DNA of 64,000 bases. Source: Cystobacter fuscus DSM 2262. GTDB taxonomy: Bacteria; Myxococcota; Myxococcia; Myxococcales; Myxococcaceae. The translations under genes and the position numbers were made by a program. Shown piece after piece: positions 55,642-64,000 of this stretch (position 1 is the stretch's first letter; each line of letters starts with the position of its first letter). Location of the stretch: contig NZ_ANAH02000015.1 of assembly GCF_000335475.2 (NCBI RefSeq), forward strand, positions 62,001 to 126,000. The letters run 5' to 3'. The notes under the pieces are model-generated. The model made no database searches. It had not been told where the DNA came from and was given only the letters and a program-made list of their open reading frames with translations.

Positions 55642-56222
55642 CAGCTCAGATGAGATACTTCGACCTCTACGACAACGTATACATTCGAGAACGATGGCAT
55701 TTGAGAATGCCTCTCCACGAAGAGGAAGGTCGGGAAGAACTCTTCAACACCTGGCGGTTCAAGGAGGGACGGACCCTGAACATCGAGAAACCCATCCGCA
55801 TCTCCATGAAGCCCGCTGGCCGCCCTCTCGAGTTCTCTCTTGCCCGGGGGGTTCCCATCGTGCACCGCCGGGTGGTCTCGCTCTTCGAGCGTCTGGGTCT
55901 CCAGAAGGAAGTGCAGTTCATCCCCGTCGAAGTGGAAGGACAGACAGAGCCCTGGTTCATCCTCAACGCCTTGCAGATCATCCGCTGCATCGATGACGCC
56001 CGCTGTGAGGAGGTTCTCCACTGGCTCCCGGAGGACAACCGCCCGGACAAGGAGCCTGGCGAATACCGTAACGTCTCGGGGCTGAAGATAGACCCGGAGA
56101 AGATCGGGGAGGCCCACATCTTCCGTCCCTGGGGTTGGAAGGTGATCCTCATCGTCTCCGAGCACGTCAAGCGGGCCCTGGAGGAAGAGGGCATCACCGG
56201 CACGAAGTTCATCGAGGTCTGA
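55638..56222 (+). CDS. Imm11 immunity protein (cassette 2)
   Basis: 194 residues, Imm11 only. MRYFDLYDNV, VQFIPVEVEGQTEPWFILNALQIIRCIDD and FRPWGWKVILIVSEHVKRALEEEGITGTKFIEV align with the first 190 residues of the cassette-1 protein. The start is inside the toxin stop (ATGA) with AGAGGA upstream, so toxin and immunity are made in step. Acts in the cytoplasm. Confidence 0.85.
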   Translation: MTAQMRYFDLYDNVYIRERWHLRMPLHEEEGREELFNTWRFKEGRTLNIEKPIRISMKPAGRPLEFSLARGVPIVHRRVVSLFERLGLQKEVQFIPVEVEGQTEPWFILNALQIIRCIDDARCEEVLHWLPEDNRPDKEPGEYRNVSGLKIDPEKIGEAHIFRPWGWKVILIVSEHVKRALEEEGITGTKFIEV

Positions 56223-56238
56223 ACCACCAGGAAGCACC

Positions 56239-57495
56239 ATGAACCTGAAGCTCCCACGCCTCGCCGTCCTCGCCACGCTCGCGCTCGGCGCCTGCATCGA
56301 CACGAGCGGCGAGCCGCCCCCGCTCGACTACGACCACCCCAACGGCTGGCCCGGCCGCAGTGAAATGCCTCCCCTCGGCGGCGGGCGCATCGTCGTCACC
56401 AACAGCATGGACGACACCGTCAGCCTGCTGGACCTGGACACCCTCGACACTCCGGACTGGGGAGAGCTCGCGCGCGTGCCCGTGGGACTCAACCCCGTGG
56501 AACTCGAGGGCCCCCACCACGCCGCCTTCTCGCCGCGCGGCGACTTCTATTACGTGGGCCTCTCCTACTCCGTGCCCGGCGCGGGCTCGGGTCCCCACGG
56601 CGCGCACGGCACCGGCACCGCCGACGGCTACTGTCTCAAGCTCGACGCCAGGGACAACCACCTCGTCGCCTCCACGCGCGTGGACCGCAACCCGGGCGAC
56701 CTCGTGCTCAGCGCCGACGGCCGCACGCTCTACGTCACCCACTTCGATCTGCTCAAGCTCCAGGAGGCCCTCCAGAACGGCACCCCCCACGACAACCTCG
56801 ATGCCAACCTCGTCCTCGTCGACACCGACACCATGCGCGTGAAGAAGCGGGTCGCCGTGTGTCCCGCCCCCCACGCCGTGCGCCTGTCCCCGGACGAGAC
56901 GCGCGCCTATGTCGCCTGCCTCTCGGACGAGGTCGCCGTGGTGCGCCTGGATGACCCGGCCTTCCCCGTCACCCGCATCCCCCTGCCCAACCCGGGCACC
57001 GCCCACGCCCCCCGCTACTCCCCCTACTCGCTCACCCTCTCGCCCACGGATGGCTCGCTGTGGGTGGGTTCCCTGGACAGCCCCATCGCGTACCACATGG
57101 ATCCCCAGTCGCTGCGCATCCTCCCCGAGCGCTCGCTGCTCCCCGAGCGCATGGACGAGGAGTTGCGCCAGGGCGTCCCCATGTTCGGGGCCTTCAGTGT
57201 CGATGGCCGGACACTCCTCCTGCCCTACCAGCGGGTGGACACCGTGGCCATCATCGACGTGAGCGGGAGCGGGCCCGCCGTGAAGGGGAAGATTCCACTG
57301 TCGCCCGCGGGCTGTCTCAACGTGCATCAAGTGGAGCTGATACCGGGAGGCAAGCAGGCGCTGGCGGTGTGCGAGGGAGACCATGTGGGCCCGGGCACCC
57401 TGCACGTGCTGGATCTGGAGGCGGGCACGGTGAAGAAGACGGTGAAGGTGGGCATCTATCCGGACTCGGTGGGCCTGCTGAGGAGCAAGCCATGA
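56239..57495 (+). CDS. YVTN-type beta-propeller lipoprotein
   Basis: 418 residues, AGGA 7 bases before the ATG, lipobox ALGAC (Cys19). Blades carry YVTN-like motifs (RIVVTNSMDDTVSLLDLDTLD, TLYVTHFDLLKLQ, AYVACLSDEVAVVRLDDPAFPV, TLHVLDLEAGTVKKTVKVG). It ends exactly where the cytochrome starts (ATGA overlap), so the two act together: a cell-surface propeller beside a di-haem cytochrome. It begins 16 bp after the immunity gene, which may be a later insertion ahead of it. Confidence 0.85.
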   Translation: MNLKLPRLAVLATLALGACIDTSGEPPPLDYDHPNGWPGRSEMPPLGGGRIVVTNSMDDTVSLLDLDTLDTPDWGELARVPVGLNPVELEGPHHAAFSPRGDFYYVGLSYSVPGAGSGPHGAHGTGTADGYCLKLDARDNHLVASTRVDRNPGDLVLSADGRTLYVTHFDLLKLQEALQNGTPHDNLDANLVLVDTDTMRVKKRVAVCPAPHAVRLSPDETRAYVACLSDEVAVVRLDDPAFPVTRIPLPNPGTAHAPRYSPYSLTLSPTDGSLWVGSLDSPIAYHMDPQSLRILPERSLLPERMDEELRQGVPMFGAFSVDGRTLLLPYQRVDTVAIIDVSGSGPAVKGKIPLSPAGCLNVHQVELIPGGKQALAVCEGDHVGPGTLHVLDLEAGTVKKTVKVGIYPDSVGLLRSKP

Positions 57496-58205
57496 GGGCA
57501 CGAAGGGTGGCGGGCGCGGTGGCCTGCGCGGTGGCGGGGCTGGTGGCCGGGTGTGGTCCCACTCCCGCGGAGGAATACGGCGAGGCCCTGTTCCGGGACT
57601 CCCGGCTGTCGACGAGCCAGTACAACGCCTTCTCGTGCGCCACGTGCCACGCGACGTCGAGCGAGCAGGCCCGGGACAAGCTGTACACGGGCCTGTCGCT
57701 GGAGGGCGTGGCCTCGCGTCCCCACTGGTGGGGCGGCTACGAGGTGACGCTGCTGGACGCGGTGAACTTCTGCTACACGGCCTTCATGCGCGGCACCGCT
57801 CCCCTCGATGCGGAGGATCCCAAGAGCCGCGCCCTCTACGAGTACATGGTGAGCCTCAGCCCCCGGCCCGACGCGTCGGCGCAGCCCTTCACGCTCGTGC
57901 GCGACATCACCGACGTGCCGCGGGGAGACGCCCGCCGGGGCGCGGAGGTGTACCGCGCGGCGTGCCAGGACTGCCATGGCGAGGCGCGCTCCGGCCAGGG
58001 CCGGCTCACGGAGCTCGCCCCCGTGCTGCCCGACGTGGCCCACGAGTACCACCAGCTCTTTCCCAACAGCCCCCCGAGCCTCGTCTTCATCGAGAAGGTG
58101 CGCCATGGCCGCTTCTTCGGCGTGGGGGGCAACATGCCGCCCTACAGCCGCGAGGCCCTGTCGGATGAAGACCTGGGCGCGCTCCTGGCCTGGCTCGGGC
58201 TGTGA
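57492..58205 (+). CDS. Di-haem cytochrome c lipoprotein
   Basis: 237 residues, lipobox LVAGC (Cys21). Two haem-attachment sites: CATCH (Cys49-His53) and CQDCH (Cys158-His162), each followed by a domain with a candidate distal Met (MPPY near residue 215). Anchored in the envelope, it probably passes electrons in the periplasm. Translationally coupled to the propeller at 56239. The redox partner is unknown. Confidence 0.9.
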   Translation: MRARRVAGAVACAVAGLVAGCGPTPAEEYGEALFRDSRLSTSQYNAFSCATCHATSSEQARDKLYTGLSLEGVASRPHWWGGYEVTLLDAVNFCYTAFMRGTAPLDAEDPKSRALYEYMVSLSPRPDASAQPFTLVRDITDVPRGDARRGAEVYRAACQDCHGEARSGQGRLTELAPVLPDVAHEYHQLFPNSPPSLVFIEKVRHGRFFGVGGNMPPYSREALSDEDLGALLAWLGL

Positions 58206-58211
58206 GCAGGC

Positions 58212-59171
58212 TCACGCCACGCGCGAGCACTGGGACGCGGCCGTCCGCGGATAGCGGCCCGTCAGCAGCGACCAGTCGAGGTTGGCGCGGATCCACCGGC
58301 GCAGCCCGAGCACGAGCCGCGACACGGCGGCGTCATGCGCGCCGAACGAAGGCAGGGCGCGCTCCTGCACGAGGAAGCGCCGCACCGCCGTGTCGTGCAT
58401 CTCCACCGCCGCGCGCAGCGCCTCGTCCAGCGGCAGTGTCCGTTCGAGTTGCAGCGAGAGCACCAGGTTCGGGTGGAAGTCATCCCTCAGGTCGCACTCC
58501 AGCGAGAAGAGATCGTTGGCCCAGGCCATCACGTCCGTGGCGGTGCGCATGAGTTGCACGAGCGCCGGGTGGGCCAGGGTGTCCTCCGGGAGGAAGAAGC
58601 CCTCGAGCGCCTCCATCTGGGTGAACACCATGGACGTGCCCGCCGACATGCGGCGCAGTTCGACGTAGGACGACACCTCCAGGCACAGGCGCCCGGCGCG
58701 TACCCGCGCCTCGCAAATCGTCCCCCGGAAGTACGACTGGCAGGCCCGGATGAAGCGCTCGCGCCAGTCGCGGGGCATGGACCCGAGCAGCCGCTCGCGG
58801 ATGTCCCGGAGCAGCCACAGCGAGGGCAGCGCGTCGCGCGCGGGCGTGGCCCCCTGCAACACCGCCAACGCCAGCCAGCTCTGCTCCTGAAGCCATACCG
58901 GCGGCACTCCGGCCATCTGGTCATTCCAGGAGAAGCACCAGATGAGGAAGTCGAGCGCCGCGCCCAAGCGCTCCGGGGGCAGCGTGGGATGGGCGCGGCC
59001 GAGCAACAGGGGGAAGTGGCCGCGGCACAACTTCTCGAGGTCCACATGCTGCGTGGGCGTCTCCAACTGGCCCGCCCAGCGCGCCAGGGCCTCTTCCTCG
59101 AGTTGCCGCAGGCGGGGATGTTCCTGCGTGGGGAATGGACAGAACAGCGGGGGCGAGACGAGGGGGCTCAT
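58212..59171 (-). CDS. Class I terpene synthase-like protein with altered metal motifs
   Basis: 319 residues. The helical fold pattern is clear, with ELRRMSAGTSM (pyrophosphate-sensor Arg), NDLFSLECD near 219-227 (the NSE region, NDxxSxxxD) and GRY near 305-307 (the RY pair). The aspartate-rich motif, normally DDxxD/E, reads FSWNDQMA at 81-87: one Asp is replaced by Asn and the last acidic residue by Ala. The enzyme may have a different mechanism or be inactive. Alone, convergent with the cytochrome. Family call by motif placement. Confidence 0.75.
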   Translation of the reverse strand: MSPLVSPPLFCPFPTQEHPRLRQLEEEALARWAGQLETPTQHVDLEKLCRGHFPLLLGRAHPTLPPERLGAALDFLIWCFSWNDQMAGVPPVWLQEQSWLALAVLQGATPARDALPSLWLLRDIRERLLGSMPRDWRERFIRACQSYFRGTICEARVRAGRLCLEVSSYVELRRMSAGTSMVFTQMEALEGFFLPEDTLAHPALVQLMRTATDVMAWANDLFSLECDLRDDFHPNLVLSLQLERTLPLDEALRAAVEMHDTAVRRFLVQERALPSFGAHDAAVSRLVLGLRRWIRANLDWSLLTGRYPRTAASQCSRVA

Positions 59172-59632
59172 GCCGCGAGGTTCTGCAAGGCCCGATCCCA
59201 CCCAGGCGCTCGCGCGAGGCCCGCCGCCCCGCGCAGAGGGAAGAGCCGTCCGTCCTGCCCCGGGACGCCGCTCCTCGCGCGGCATCTGCCCGGAGGTGAA
59301 AAAGACCCCGAGGTCCCCCTCTACCCGCGTCCCCCGGAGACGAGGAAAGCGCACGGAGGTGAACACTCTCCAGACGGTCCCCGGCTCGCGAAGCGCGCTG
59401 TCTGTCCAGGACTGAAAGCCAGACGCCTGGACGTCTCTCCTTGGGCGTGAGGGGGGCCCTGCGGGAGGGGTTCAGCACGGACCCGGGGGACCGTCGTGTC
59501 TGGTACTGGAGCGCAAGACGGAGCGCCCGTCCGCCCGCCTGCTCCAGGCCCATTCCCGGGCACGGGGCACGACCTACCTTGGAAGGCTCAACGGGAAGAT
59601 TCAACGACGCGTCCAAACGCGAGGAGCCGAGG
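59172..59632. other. Intergenic region, 461 bp
   Basis: No gene is supported. It lies between the terpene synthase (minus) and the gene at 59633 (plus), so it should contain both promoters. I found no clear promoter hexamers. GGGTGAACACTC-type short repeats are not convincing. A G-rich stretch at 59451-59475 is notable. Confidence 0.3.
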
Positions 59633-60169
59633 ATGACCAAGACGTTCCGTGACGAGCAGAACACCGTGGCCGCCCCCGACGAGAACACCCGCCAGGAGCT
59701 GGACGCCCCACGTGAGAAGCACTCCGCCCCCAAGAGCGAGCCCGCTCCGCAGGCGGCCAACAAGGTGCGCTACGGCCATGCCCACGCGCGCACCGAGCAG
59801 CTCTATCAGGAGCGTCGCGCGCGGTATGAGCTGAAGAAGCAACAGGAGGCGGCCCAGGCCGCACGCGAGCAACAGGCCCGGACGCACGAGGAGAGTCCCT
59901 CGGTGGAGGCCCGCGCGAGCGAGACCGCTCCGCGGACGCCTCACCTGGAGAGCGCTGGTGAGAACGCCAGCGAGGGCTTCGGCCGGGAGCGCGTGAAGGA
60001 GCTGGCGCTCGACGCCGTCAAGAGCGTGATCGGCGCCGCGCGCGAGGCCGTCCATGGCCATCCGCTGGTGGGGGCTCGCAAGCTCGCTGGGGATGCCTTG
60101 TCGGGCGCGCTCAAGGTGGCGCGAGAGGTGACGTCGCGCCCCACCTCTCCGAGCGGCGGGGAGCACTGA
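59633..60169 (+). CDS. Small charged protein, unknown function
   Basis: 178 residues, AGGAG 7 bases before the ATG. Highly charged and disordered N-terminus (MTKTFRDEQNTVAAPDENTRQELD), a basic helix (TEQLYQERRARYELKKQQEAAQ), and a C-terminal amphipathic helix (VKELALDAVKSVIGAAREAVHGHPLVGARKLAGDALSGALKVA). No signal peptide. It may be a DNA- or membrane-associated stress protein; no family recognised. Confidence 0.65.
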   Translation: MTKTFRDEQNTVAAPDENTRQELDAPREKHSAPKSEPAPQAANKVRYGHAHARTEQLYQERRARYELKKQQEAAQAAREQQARTHEESPSVEARASETAPRTPHLESAGENASEGFGRERVKELALDAVKSVIGAAREAVHGHPLVGARKLAGDALSGALKVAREVTSRPTSPSGGEH

Positions 60170-60238
60170 CCCACGCCTGGGCTCGCTCCACGTGCGCACA
60201 GTGCCCACCTTGGATGTGATTGTCTGGAGGATGCATAA

Positions 60239-61162
60239 ATGTCCCGACTACTGACGGTGTTGGTGACCGGAGCGACCGGCAAGCAAGGAGGGGCAGTGGC
60301 GCGCATGCTCCTCGCGCGTGGGCATCAGGTGCATGCGCTCGTCCGCTCACCGGACAACGCACAGGCCAAGGCCTTGGAGCACCTGGGAGCCCGGCTCGTC
60401 CCAGGTGACTTCGAAGAGGTGGACACCCTGGAACACGCCATGATGGGCGTGGACGCCGTGTTCGCCATGGCGACGCCGTATGGCGATGAGGGCCTGGACC
60501 TGGAGGGTGAGGTACGCCACGGCCGGCACCTCATCGACGCCGCGAAGATCGCCCGCGTGCCCCATTTCATCTACTCGTCCGTGGCGAGCGGCAACCTGCC
60601 CACGGGCGTGCCCCACTTCGAAACCAAGCTCGTGCTGGAGGAGCACCTGCGCCACAGCACCCTGCCCTACACCATCCTGGCGCCCGTGTTCTTCATGGAG
60701 AACTTCCTCGGGCCCCTGTTCGCCCAGCGGCTGCATGAGGGCACGCTGGCCCTCCCCCTGCCGCCCCACCGCGGCCTGCAGATGATCGCCCTCGCGGACT
60801 TCGGCGCCTTCACCACCCGGGTGATGGAGCGCGCGGAGGACTTCATCGGCAAGCGCATCGAGCTCGCCTCGGACGAGGTGACGGGAGAGCAGGCCGCCGC
60901 GCTCATCTCGTACGTGAGCGGGCACAAGCTGCGCTACGAGGAGGTTCCCCTGGAGGCCATACGCTCGCGCAGCGAGGATCTGGCGCGCATGTACGCCTGG
61001 CTGCAGACCGAGGGCTACCACGTGGACAGCACCCTCTTGCGCCAGGACTACCCGGACGTGGGCTGGCACACCTTCGAGGACTGGGCGCGCGTCCAGGACT
61101 GGAGCGGACTGCTGGGCACCACCTGGCGGGGACCCGTCGCCGCGGAGCCATCCTTGACCTAG
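60239..61162 (+). CDS. NmrA/HSCARG-type NAD(P)-binding protein
   Basis: 307 residues, GGAGG 9 bases before the ATG. The Rossmann motif VTGATGKQGGAVARMLLARGHQV is at 9-30, followed by the AxVRSPDNAQA loop typical of NADP-binding NmrA-like atypical SDRs, and VFFMENFLGPLFAQ later. The catalytic Tyr/Lys pair is absent, so it is likely a redox sensor or regulator rather than an active dehydrogenase. Cytoplasmic. Single gene. Confidence 0.88.
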   Translation: MSRLLTVLVTGATGKQGGAVARMLLARGHQVHALVRSPDNAQAKALEHLGARLVPGDFEEVDTLEHAMMGVDAVFAMATPYGDEGLDLEGEVRHGRHLIDAAKIARVPHFIYSSVASGNLPTGVPHFETKLVLEEHLRHSTLPYTILAPVFFMENFLGPLFAQRLHEGTLALPLPPHRGLQMIALADFGAFTTRVMERAEDFIGKRIELASDEVTGEQAAALISYVSGHKLRYEEVPLEAIRSRSEDLARMYAWLQTEGYHVDSTLLRQDYPDVGWHTFEDWARVQDWSGLLGTTWRGPVAAEPSLT

Positions 61163-61243
61163 TCCGCCCAGCGAGCGGGCACCGCCCGTGCCCCCGCGTC
61201 CCCTCCGAGCTCTTCCTACCTTCCTGGGAGGAGGAGCTTTTCC

Positions 61244-61933
61244 ATGCGCATGCGTGCTTTCCGGCCCGTTCTCGCCACGGCGCTGCTCGCCGCGGGGTGT
61301 GTGTCCACGACGACGTTGCAACCGCTGGCCTCGACCCCCACCACGCCGGCAGGCACGCCCCTGGATCAGGAGCACGGCGTGCGGCTGGTGGCCAATGGCG
61401 CCGCCTGGAAGGGCTACCCCTCCCACCTCGGCCGCATCGTCACGCCGGTGGAGGTCCGCCTGGAGAACCAGAGTGGGCGGCCCCTGCGCATCGCCCCCGA
61501 GGACTTCACGCTGGTGGGCACCTCGCGCTTCGAGTACGCCGCGCTCACGCTCCCAGAGCTCAGCCAGGAAAACGTCTCGGGCGTGGGCGGCTCGGGCCAG
61601 GCGGGCGAGGGCGTGGCCGAGCCCATCTTCGTGGGCCGCCCTCCCCTCTGGCCAGGCTTCGGCTGGGGATTGGGCGGGTTCGATCCCATCTATGATCCAT
61701 TCTACGGGCCCTACGCGTACGGCTACGCCCCCGAGCCCCTGCCCACCGAGGACATGGTGAAGGCCGCCCTGCCCCAGGGGACGTTGCAGCCCGGAGGCGC
61801 CGTGACGGGGTTCCTCTATTTCCAGAACGTGAGCGAGCGCGAGGGTCAGGTCACCCTGCGCGCGAGGCTGGTGGACGCCCGGACGGGCGAGCAGTTCGGC
61901 ACCCTCGACATCCCCTTCGAGGTGCGGGGCTAG
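61244..61933 (+). CDS. Lipoprotein, unknown function
   Basis: 229 residues, GGAGGAGG before the ATG, lipobox LLAAGC (Cys19). The mature part opens with a Thr/Pro linker and has a beta-sandwich look (VTPVEVRLENQSGRPLRIAPEDFTLVG, GAVTGFLYFQNVSEREGQVTLRARLVD). The middle is Gly/Pro/Tyr-rich (GWGLGGFDPIYDPFYGPYAYGYAPEP). I do not recognise it. Confidence 0.75.
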   Translation: MRMRAFRPVLATALLAAGCVSTTTLQPLASTPTTPAGTPLDQEHGVRLVANGAAWKGYPSHLGRIVTPVEVRLENQSGRPLRIAPEDFTLVGTSRFEYAALTLPELSQENVSGVGGSGQAGEGVAEPIFVGRPPLWPGFGWGLGGFDPIYDPFYGPYAYGYAPEPLPTEDMVKAALPQGTLQPGGAVTGFLYFQNVSEREGQVTLRARLVDARTGEQFGTLDIPFEVRG

Positions 61934-61941
61934 CCCTCCCG

Positions 61942-61961
61942 AGGCGGCCCGGAGGCCGCCT
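61942..61961. terminator. Bidirectional hairpin between convergent genes
   Basis: AGGCGGCC (61942-61949) pairs with GGCCGCCT (61954-61961) around CGGA. It lies 9 bp after the lipoprotein stop and 4 bp before the end of the convergent gene. No T-tract. Confidence 0.6.
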
Positions 61962-61964
61962 GGC

Positions 61965-62255
61965 TCAGTGCAGCAACAAGGGGCGATCCGACGGGAACAG
62001 CGGCGGGTGAGGCAGGAGCGAGTCCTCGCCGATGCGTCCCGCCTTGCGGCGGATGGCCTCGCCCTGGATGGGCAGACCGAAGAGGGGGCCCAGGACACAG
62101 ACGTCGAACGCCCCCTCGACCAGGGGAAGCAGGCCCAGCAGCGCCATCACCCGTCCCGAGCCGGACCTCCGGGCGAGCCCTCCCACCACCAGCGAGGCGC
62201 CCGCCAGCATGCGTGTCCAGCGCCCCGTCCTCGATGCGATCCATCCCATCAACAT
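61965..62255 (-). CDS. Small membrane protein (DUF2892-like)
   Basis: 96 residues. ATG 62255 with AGGAGG 8 bases upstream. Two hydrophobic segments (MLAGASLVVGGLA and VMALLGLLPLVEGAFDVCVLGPLFG) with the small inner-membrane DUF2892 layout, including a conserved-looking CVLGPLFGLPIQG. Role unknown. Confidence 0.7.
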   Translation of the reverse strand: MLMGWIASRTGRWTRMLAGASLVVGGLARRSGSGRVMALLGLLPLVEGAFDVCVLGPLFGLPIQGEAIRRKAGRIGEDSLLPHPPLFPSDRPLLLH

Positions 62256-62428
62256 TCACACACCTCCTGGAAGGAAGATGGGCATGCACGGGAAGAGGAC
62301 ACCAGCGCCCGTGCCCCTCCCGGGTTTTCGTATACCGGCCAACCCTCGGACGCTCCCCTGGTCGCCGGGCCGGTGCCAGTGCCTCGCGCCGGGCCCTAGC
62401 TTGGACGCCAGGAAGAGGAGAGGTGACC

Positions 62429-62686
62429 ATGGTGGATCGCTCGGAGTTGCACGCGGGGATGGCGGTCTGGACCCCACGTGGCGAGAAGCTCGGGTACGTC
62501 GTCGAGGTGACGGACGAGGAGTTCATCGTCGAGAAGGGAGTGCTCGTGTGGCGCCGGGGCTACGCGGTGCCCCTGGGCGAGGTGCGCGAAGTCGTCAAGG
62601 ACGAGGTGTTCCTCCACCACGGTCCGGACGCCCTGCTGTCGGGCCCCCGGGAAATCCCCCCCACCTCCCGGCGCACCTCGCACTGA
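62429..62686 (+). CDS. PRC-barrel/DUF2171-like protein (paralogue of 27853)
   Basis: 85 residues. ELHAGMAVWTPRGEKLGYVVEVTDEEFIVEKGVLVWRRGYAVPLGEVREVV matches the first 65 residues of the protein at 27853 (same GMAV, DxFxVEKGVL and VPxxxV positions). The acidic C-terminal tail is absent. Divergent from the DUF2892-like gene. Function unknown. Confidence 0.75.
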   Translation: MVDRSELHAGMAVWTPRGEKLGYVVEVTDEEFIVEKGVLVWRRGYAVPLGEVREVVKDEVFLHHGPDALLSGPREIPPTSRRTSH

Positions 62687-62695
62687 GCCCGTGCG

Positions 62696-63658
62696 TCAGG
62701 CGCCGAAGTCCATGCGCCGCACGGAGTCGTCGCCTCGCGCGCCCTGGTAGACGTGCCAGGCGGCGACCAGATCCTGGAAGGGCAGCCCCACCGAGCCGAA
62801 GACGGTGACCTGGCTCGCGTCGCCGCGGCCGGGTTTCTGGCCGGCCAGCACCTCGCCCAGCTCCGCGTGGATGATGTCCACCCCGAGGCCCACGCGCGCG
62901 GGCGCGCCCTGACGGGCATTGAGCTCGCGGTGATCACAGAAGAAGGTGGACTGGCGCAAGAGCCCGGCGGAGAGGGCCACGGACTCCGGCGCGTCCGCGT
63001 CCAGCACGGTGACGTGCGTGCCCCCGCGCAACATGCCGGGCAGGAGCAAGGGCTCGCGCGAGGCCATGGAGATGACGACGATGTCCGCGTCCTCCACCGC
63101 CTCCTCCACGGACAGGGCGGGCCGCACCGGGAGGTTGAGCGCCTGGTACATGCGGGCGGCGAAGTCCACCGAGCGCGCCACGTCCTCGTCATACACGCGC
63201 ACGTGCTGGAGGCTGCGCACCAGCCGCAGGCTCTTGAGCTGCATGGACGCCGCGGGCCCGGCGCCCAGCAGCGCCACCCGGGACGAGTCGGGCCGGGCGA
63301 GCACGTCCGCCGCCAGCGCCCCCACCACCCCGGTGCGCAGCGCCATGAGGTGGCCCGCGTCCATGATGGCCAGGAGCGCCCCCGTCTCGAGCTCGTACAG
63401 GTGAACCACGCCCTGGCGGGAGGCCGTGGGCCCGGACGCCCGCGACAGCACCTTCACGGTGGAAGCGGCGAGACCGGACAGGGTGCCGGGAAAAGAGACC
63501 TCCAGCGTGGCCTGGCCCGGTGGGGAGGAGAGGAGAAGCTGGGGCTCGGCGAGTCGGCGCTCGGCGTCCACGCGGAACGCGGCGCGCATGTCCTCCAGCA
63601 GGGGGAGGGCCTCCATGGACCGGAGGACATCGGTGTGGCTGAGAAGCAGGGTGCTCAT
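62696..63658 (-). CDS. Ornithine cyclodeaminase/mu-crystallin family protein
   Basis: 320 residues. GLAASTVKVLSRASGP near 60-75 carries the Lys that contacts the substrate carboxylate; GALLAIMDAGHLMALRTGVVGALAADVLARPDSSRVALLGAGPAASMQLKSL is the family's core with the NAD-binding GAGPAA. Asp in TVLDADAPE near 220 matches the catalytic Asp region. Members convert ornithine to proline or reduce imines; which one cannot be told here. Single gene. Confidence 0.88.
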   Translation of the reverse strand: MSTLLLSHTDVLRSMEALPLLEDMRAAFRVDAERRLAEPQLLLSSPPGQATLEVSFPGTLSGLAASTVKVLSRASGPTASRQGVVHLYELETGALLAIMDAGHLMALRTGVVGALAADVLARPDSSRVALLGAGPAASMQLKSLRLVRSLQHVRVYDEDVARSVDFAARMYQALNLPVRPALSVEEAVEDADIVVISMASREPLLLPGMLRGGTHVTVLDADAPESVALSAGLLRQSTFFCDHRELNARQGAPARVGLGVDIIHAELGEVLAGQKPGRGDASQVTVFGSVGLPFQDLVAAWHVYQGARGDDSVRRMDFGA

Positions 63659-63852
63659 CTTCCCAACCTATCCCCTTCTTCGGGGTGGCACAGCCAGCCG
63701 GAAGGGCGGTCGGTGCGTCCCGCCGGGCGCCGAGGGAAATGGCGGGCCCGGTGTGAAGGGCCACCTCTCGCCTCTGGGGACAACGGCCACGCCCACTCGC
63801 CATGCGCACCTTACGCGCGGACAGAGGGGAGGTGATCTGAGGGGTGTTCGTG

Positions 63853-64000
63853 ATGCAGGAGAAGGGTGAGCATTCCTCGGACGAATCACACGACCTGGCG
63901 GACTCCCTCCGGCGGCATCGCGAGGACATCCTGCGCCACTGGGAAAGGGCCGTGGCGGAGCACCAACCGGACGGGCTGGTACGGGAGGCGCTGTTGCACG
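63853..64000 (+). CDS. Partial gene at right edge, probably a sensor kinase N-terminus
   Basis: Only the first 49 codons are in the window (MQEKGEHSSDESHDLADSL and on). A helix with RRHREDILRHWERAVAEHQPDG resembles the N-terminal RsbR-type or sensor-kinase helical domain of myxobacterial kinases. The remainder is outside the window. Upstream, a GAGGGG about 9 bases before the ATG serves as ribosome site; a GTG at 63844 is an alternative start. Confidence 0.5.
   Translation, partial: MQEKGEHSSDESHDLADSLRRHREDILRHWERAVAEHQPDGLVREALLH

Overview
The window is high-GC DNA from a myxobacterium, most likely of the Cystobacterineae (Archangium/Cystobacter type). The evidence is the density of secreted lipoproteins, many histidine kinases and hybrid kinases, a Myxococcus-type REC-PilZ protein, a MYXO-CTERM-like C-terminal tail, and two AHH-nuclease/Imm11 cassettes resembling the SitA/SitI swarm-inhibition toxins of Myxococcus. 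I saw no insertion sequence, prophage, CRISPR array, rRNA or tRNA.

Layout. 1-16.8 kb holds envelope and secreted proteins. These include two lipoprotein or membrane genes, a first toxin/immunity cassette (2760-5408), a truncated haemoglobin, an outer-membrane protein, an SDR enzyme, a metzincin-motif secreted protein, a frameshifted ferritin-like lipoprotein, a GH5 glycosidase, a large VWA/calcium-repeat lipoprotein and an M28 peptidase. 17.1-29.5 kb is a signalling block. It has a PAS kinase with an overlapping response regulator, a GAF hybrid kinase, a PAS-kinase-REC-HPt phosphorelay protein, and a compact chemosensory-like operon (REC-PilZ, CheY, GAF, CheA, a PRC-barrel-like protein, CheB) with no receptor, CheR or separate CheW.

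29.5-35.7 kb carries a TonB-like lipoprotein with a palindrome at its start codon, a MATE exporter, a beta-propeller lipoprotein and an orphan Hsp70. 35.9-39.7 kb has F1-ATPase delta (atpH) and alpha (atpA) separated by a PAS histidine kinase. The gamma, beta and epsilon genes do not follow. 39.8-53.6 kb is mixed housekeeping and envelope genes. A 388-bp gap at 42.0-42.4 kb contains a strong intrinsic terminator with no protein gene ahead of it, which is my best candidate for an unannotated small RNA.

53.7-58.2 kb is a tightly coupled run of genes: lipoprotein, second AHH toxin, second Imm11 protein, beta-propeller lipoprotein, di-haem cytochrome c. A terpene synthase-like gene with altered metal-binding motifs lies convergent to it. 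The last 4.4 kb has small stress-type proteins, an NmrA-like protein, an ornithine cyclodeaminase homologue and the first codons of a gene running off the right edge.

Functionally, the two cassettes look like kin-recognition weapons with matched immunity, the signalling block feeds phosphorelays whose outputs are not local, and the many lipoproteins are envelope proteins of unknown role. All calls are from reading the sequence; no database search was possible.
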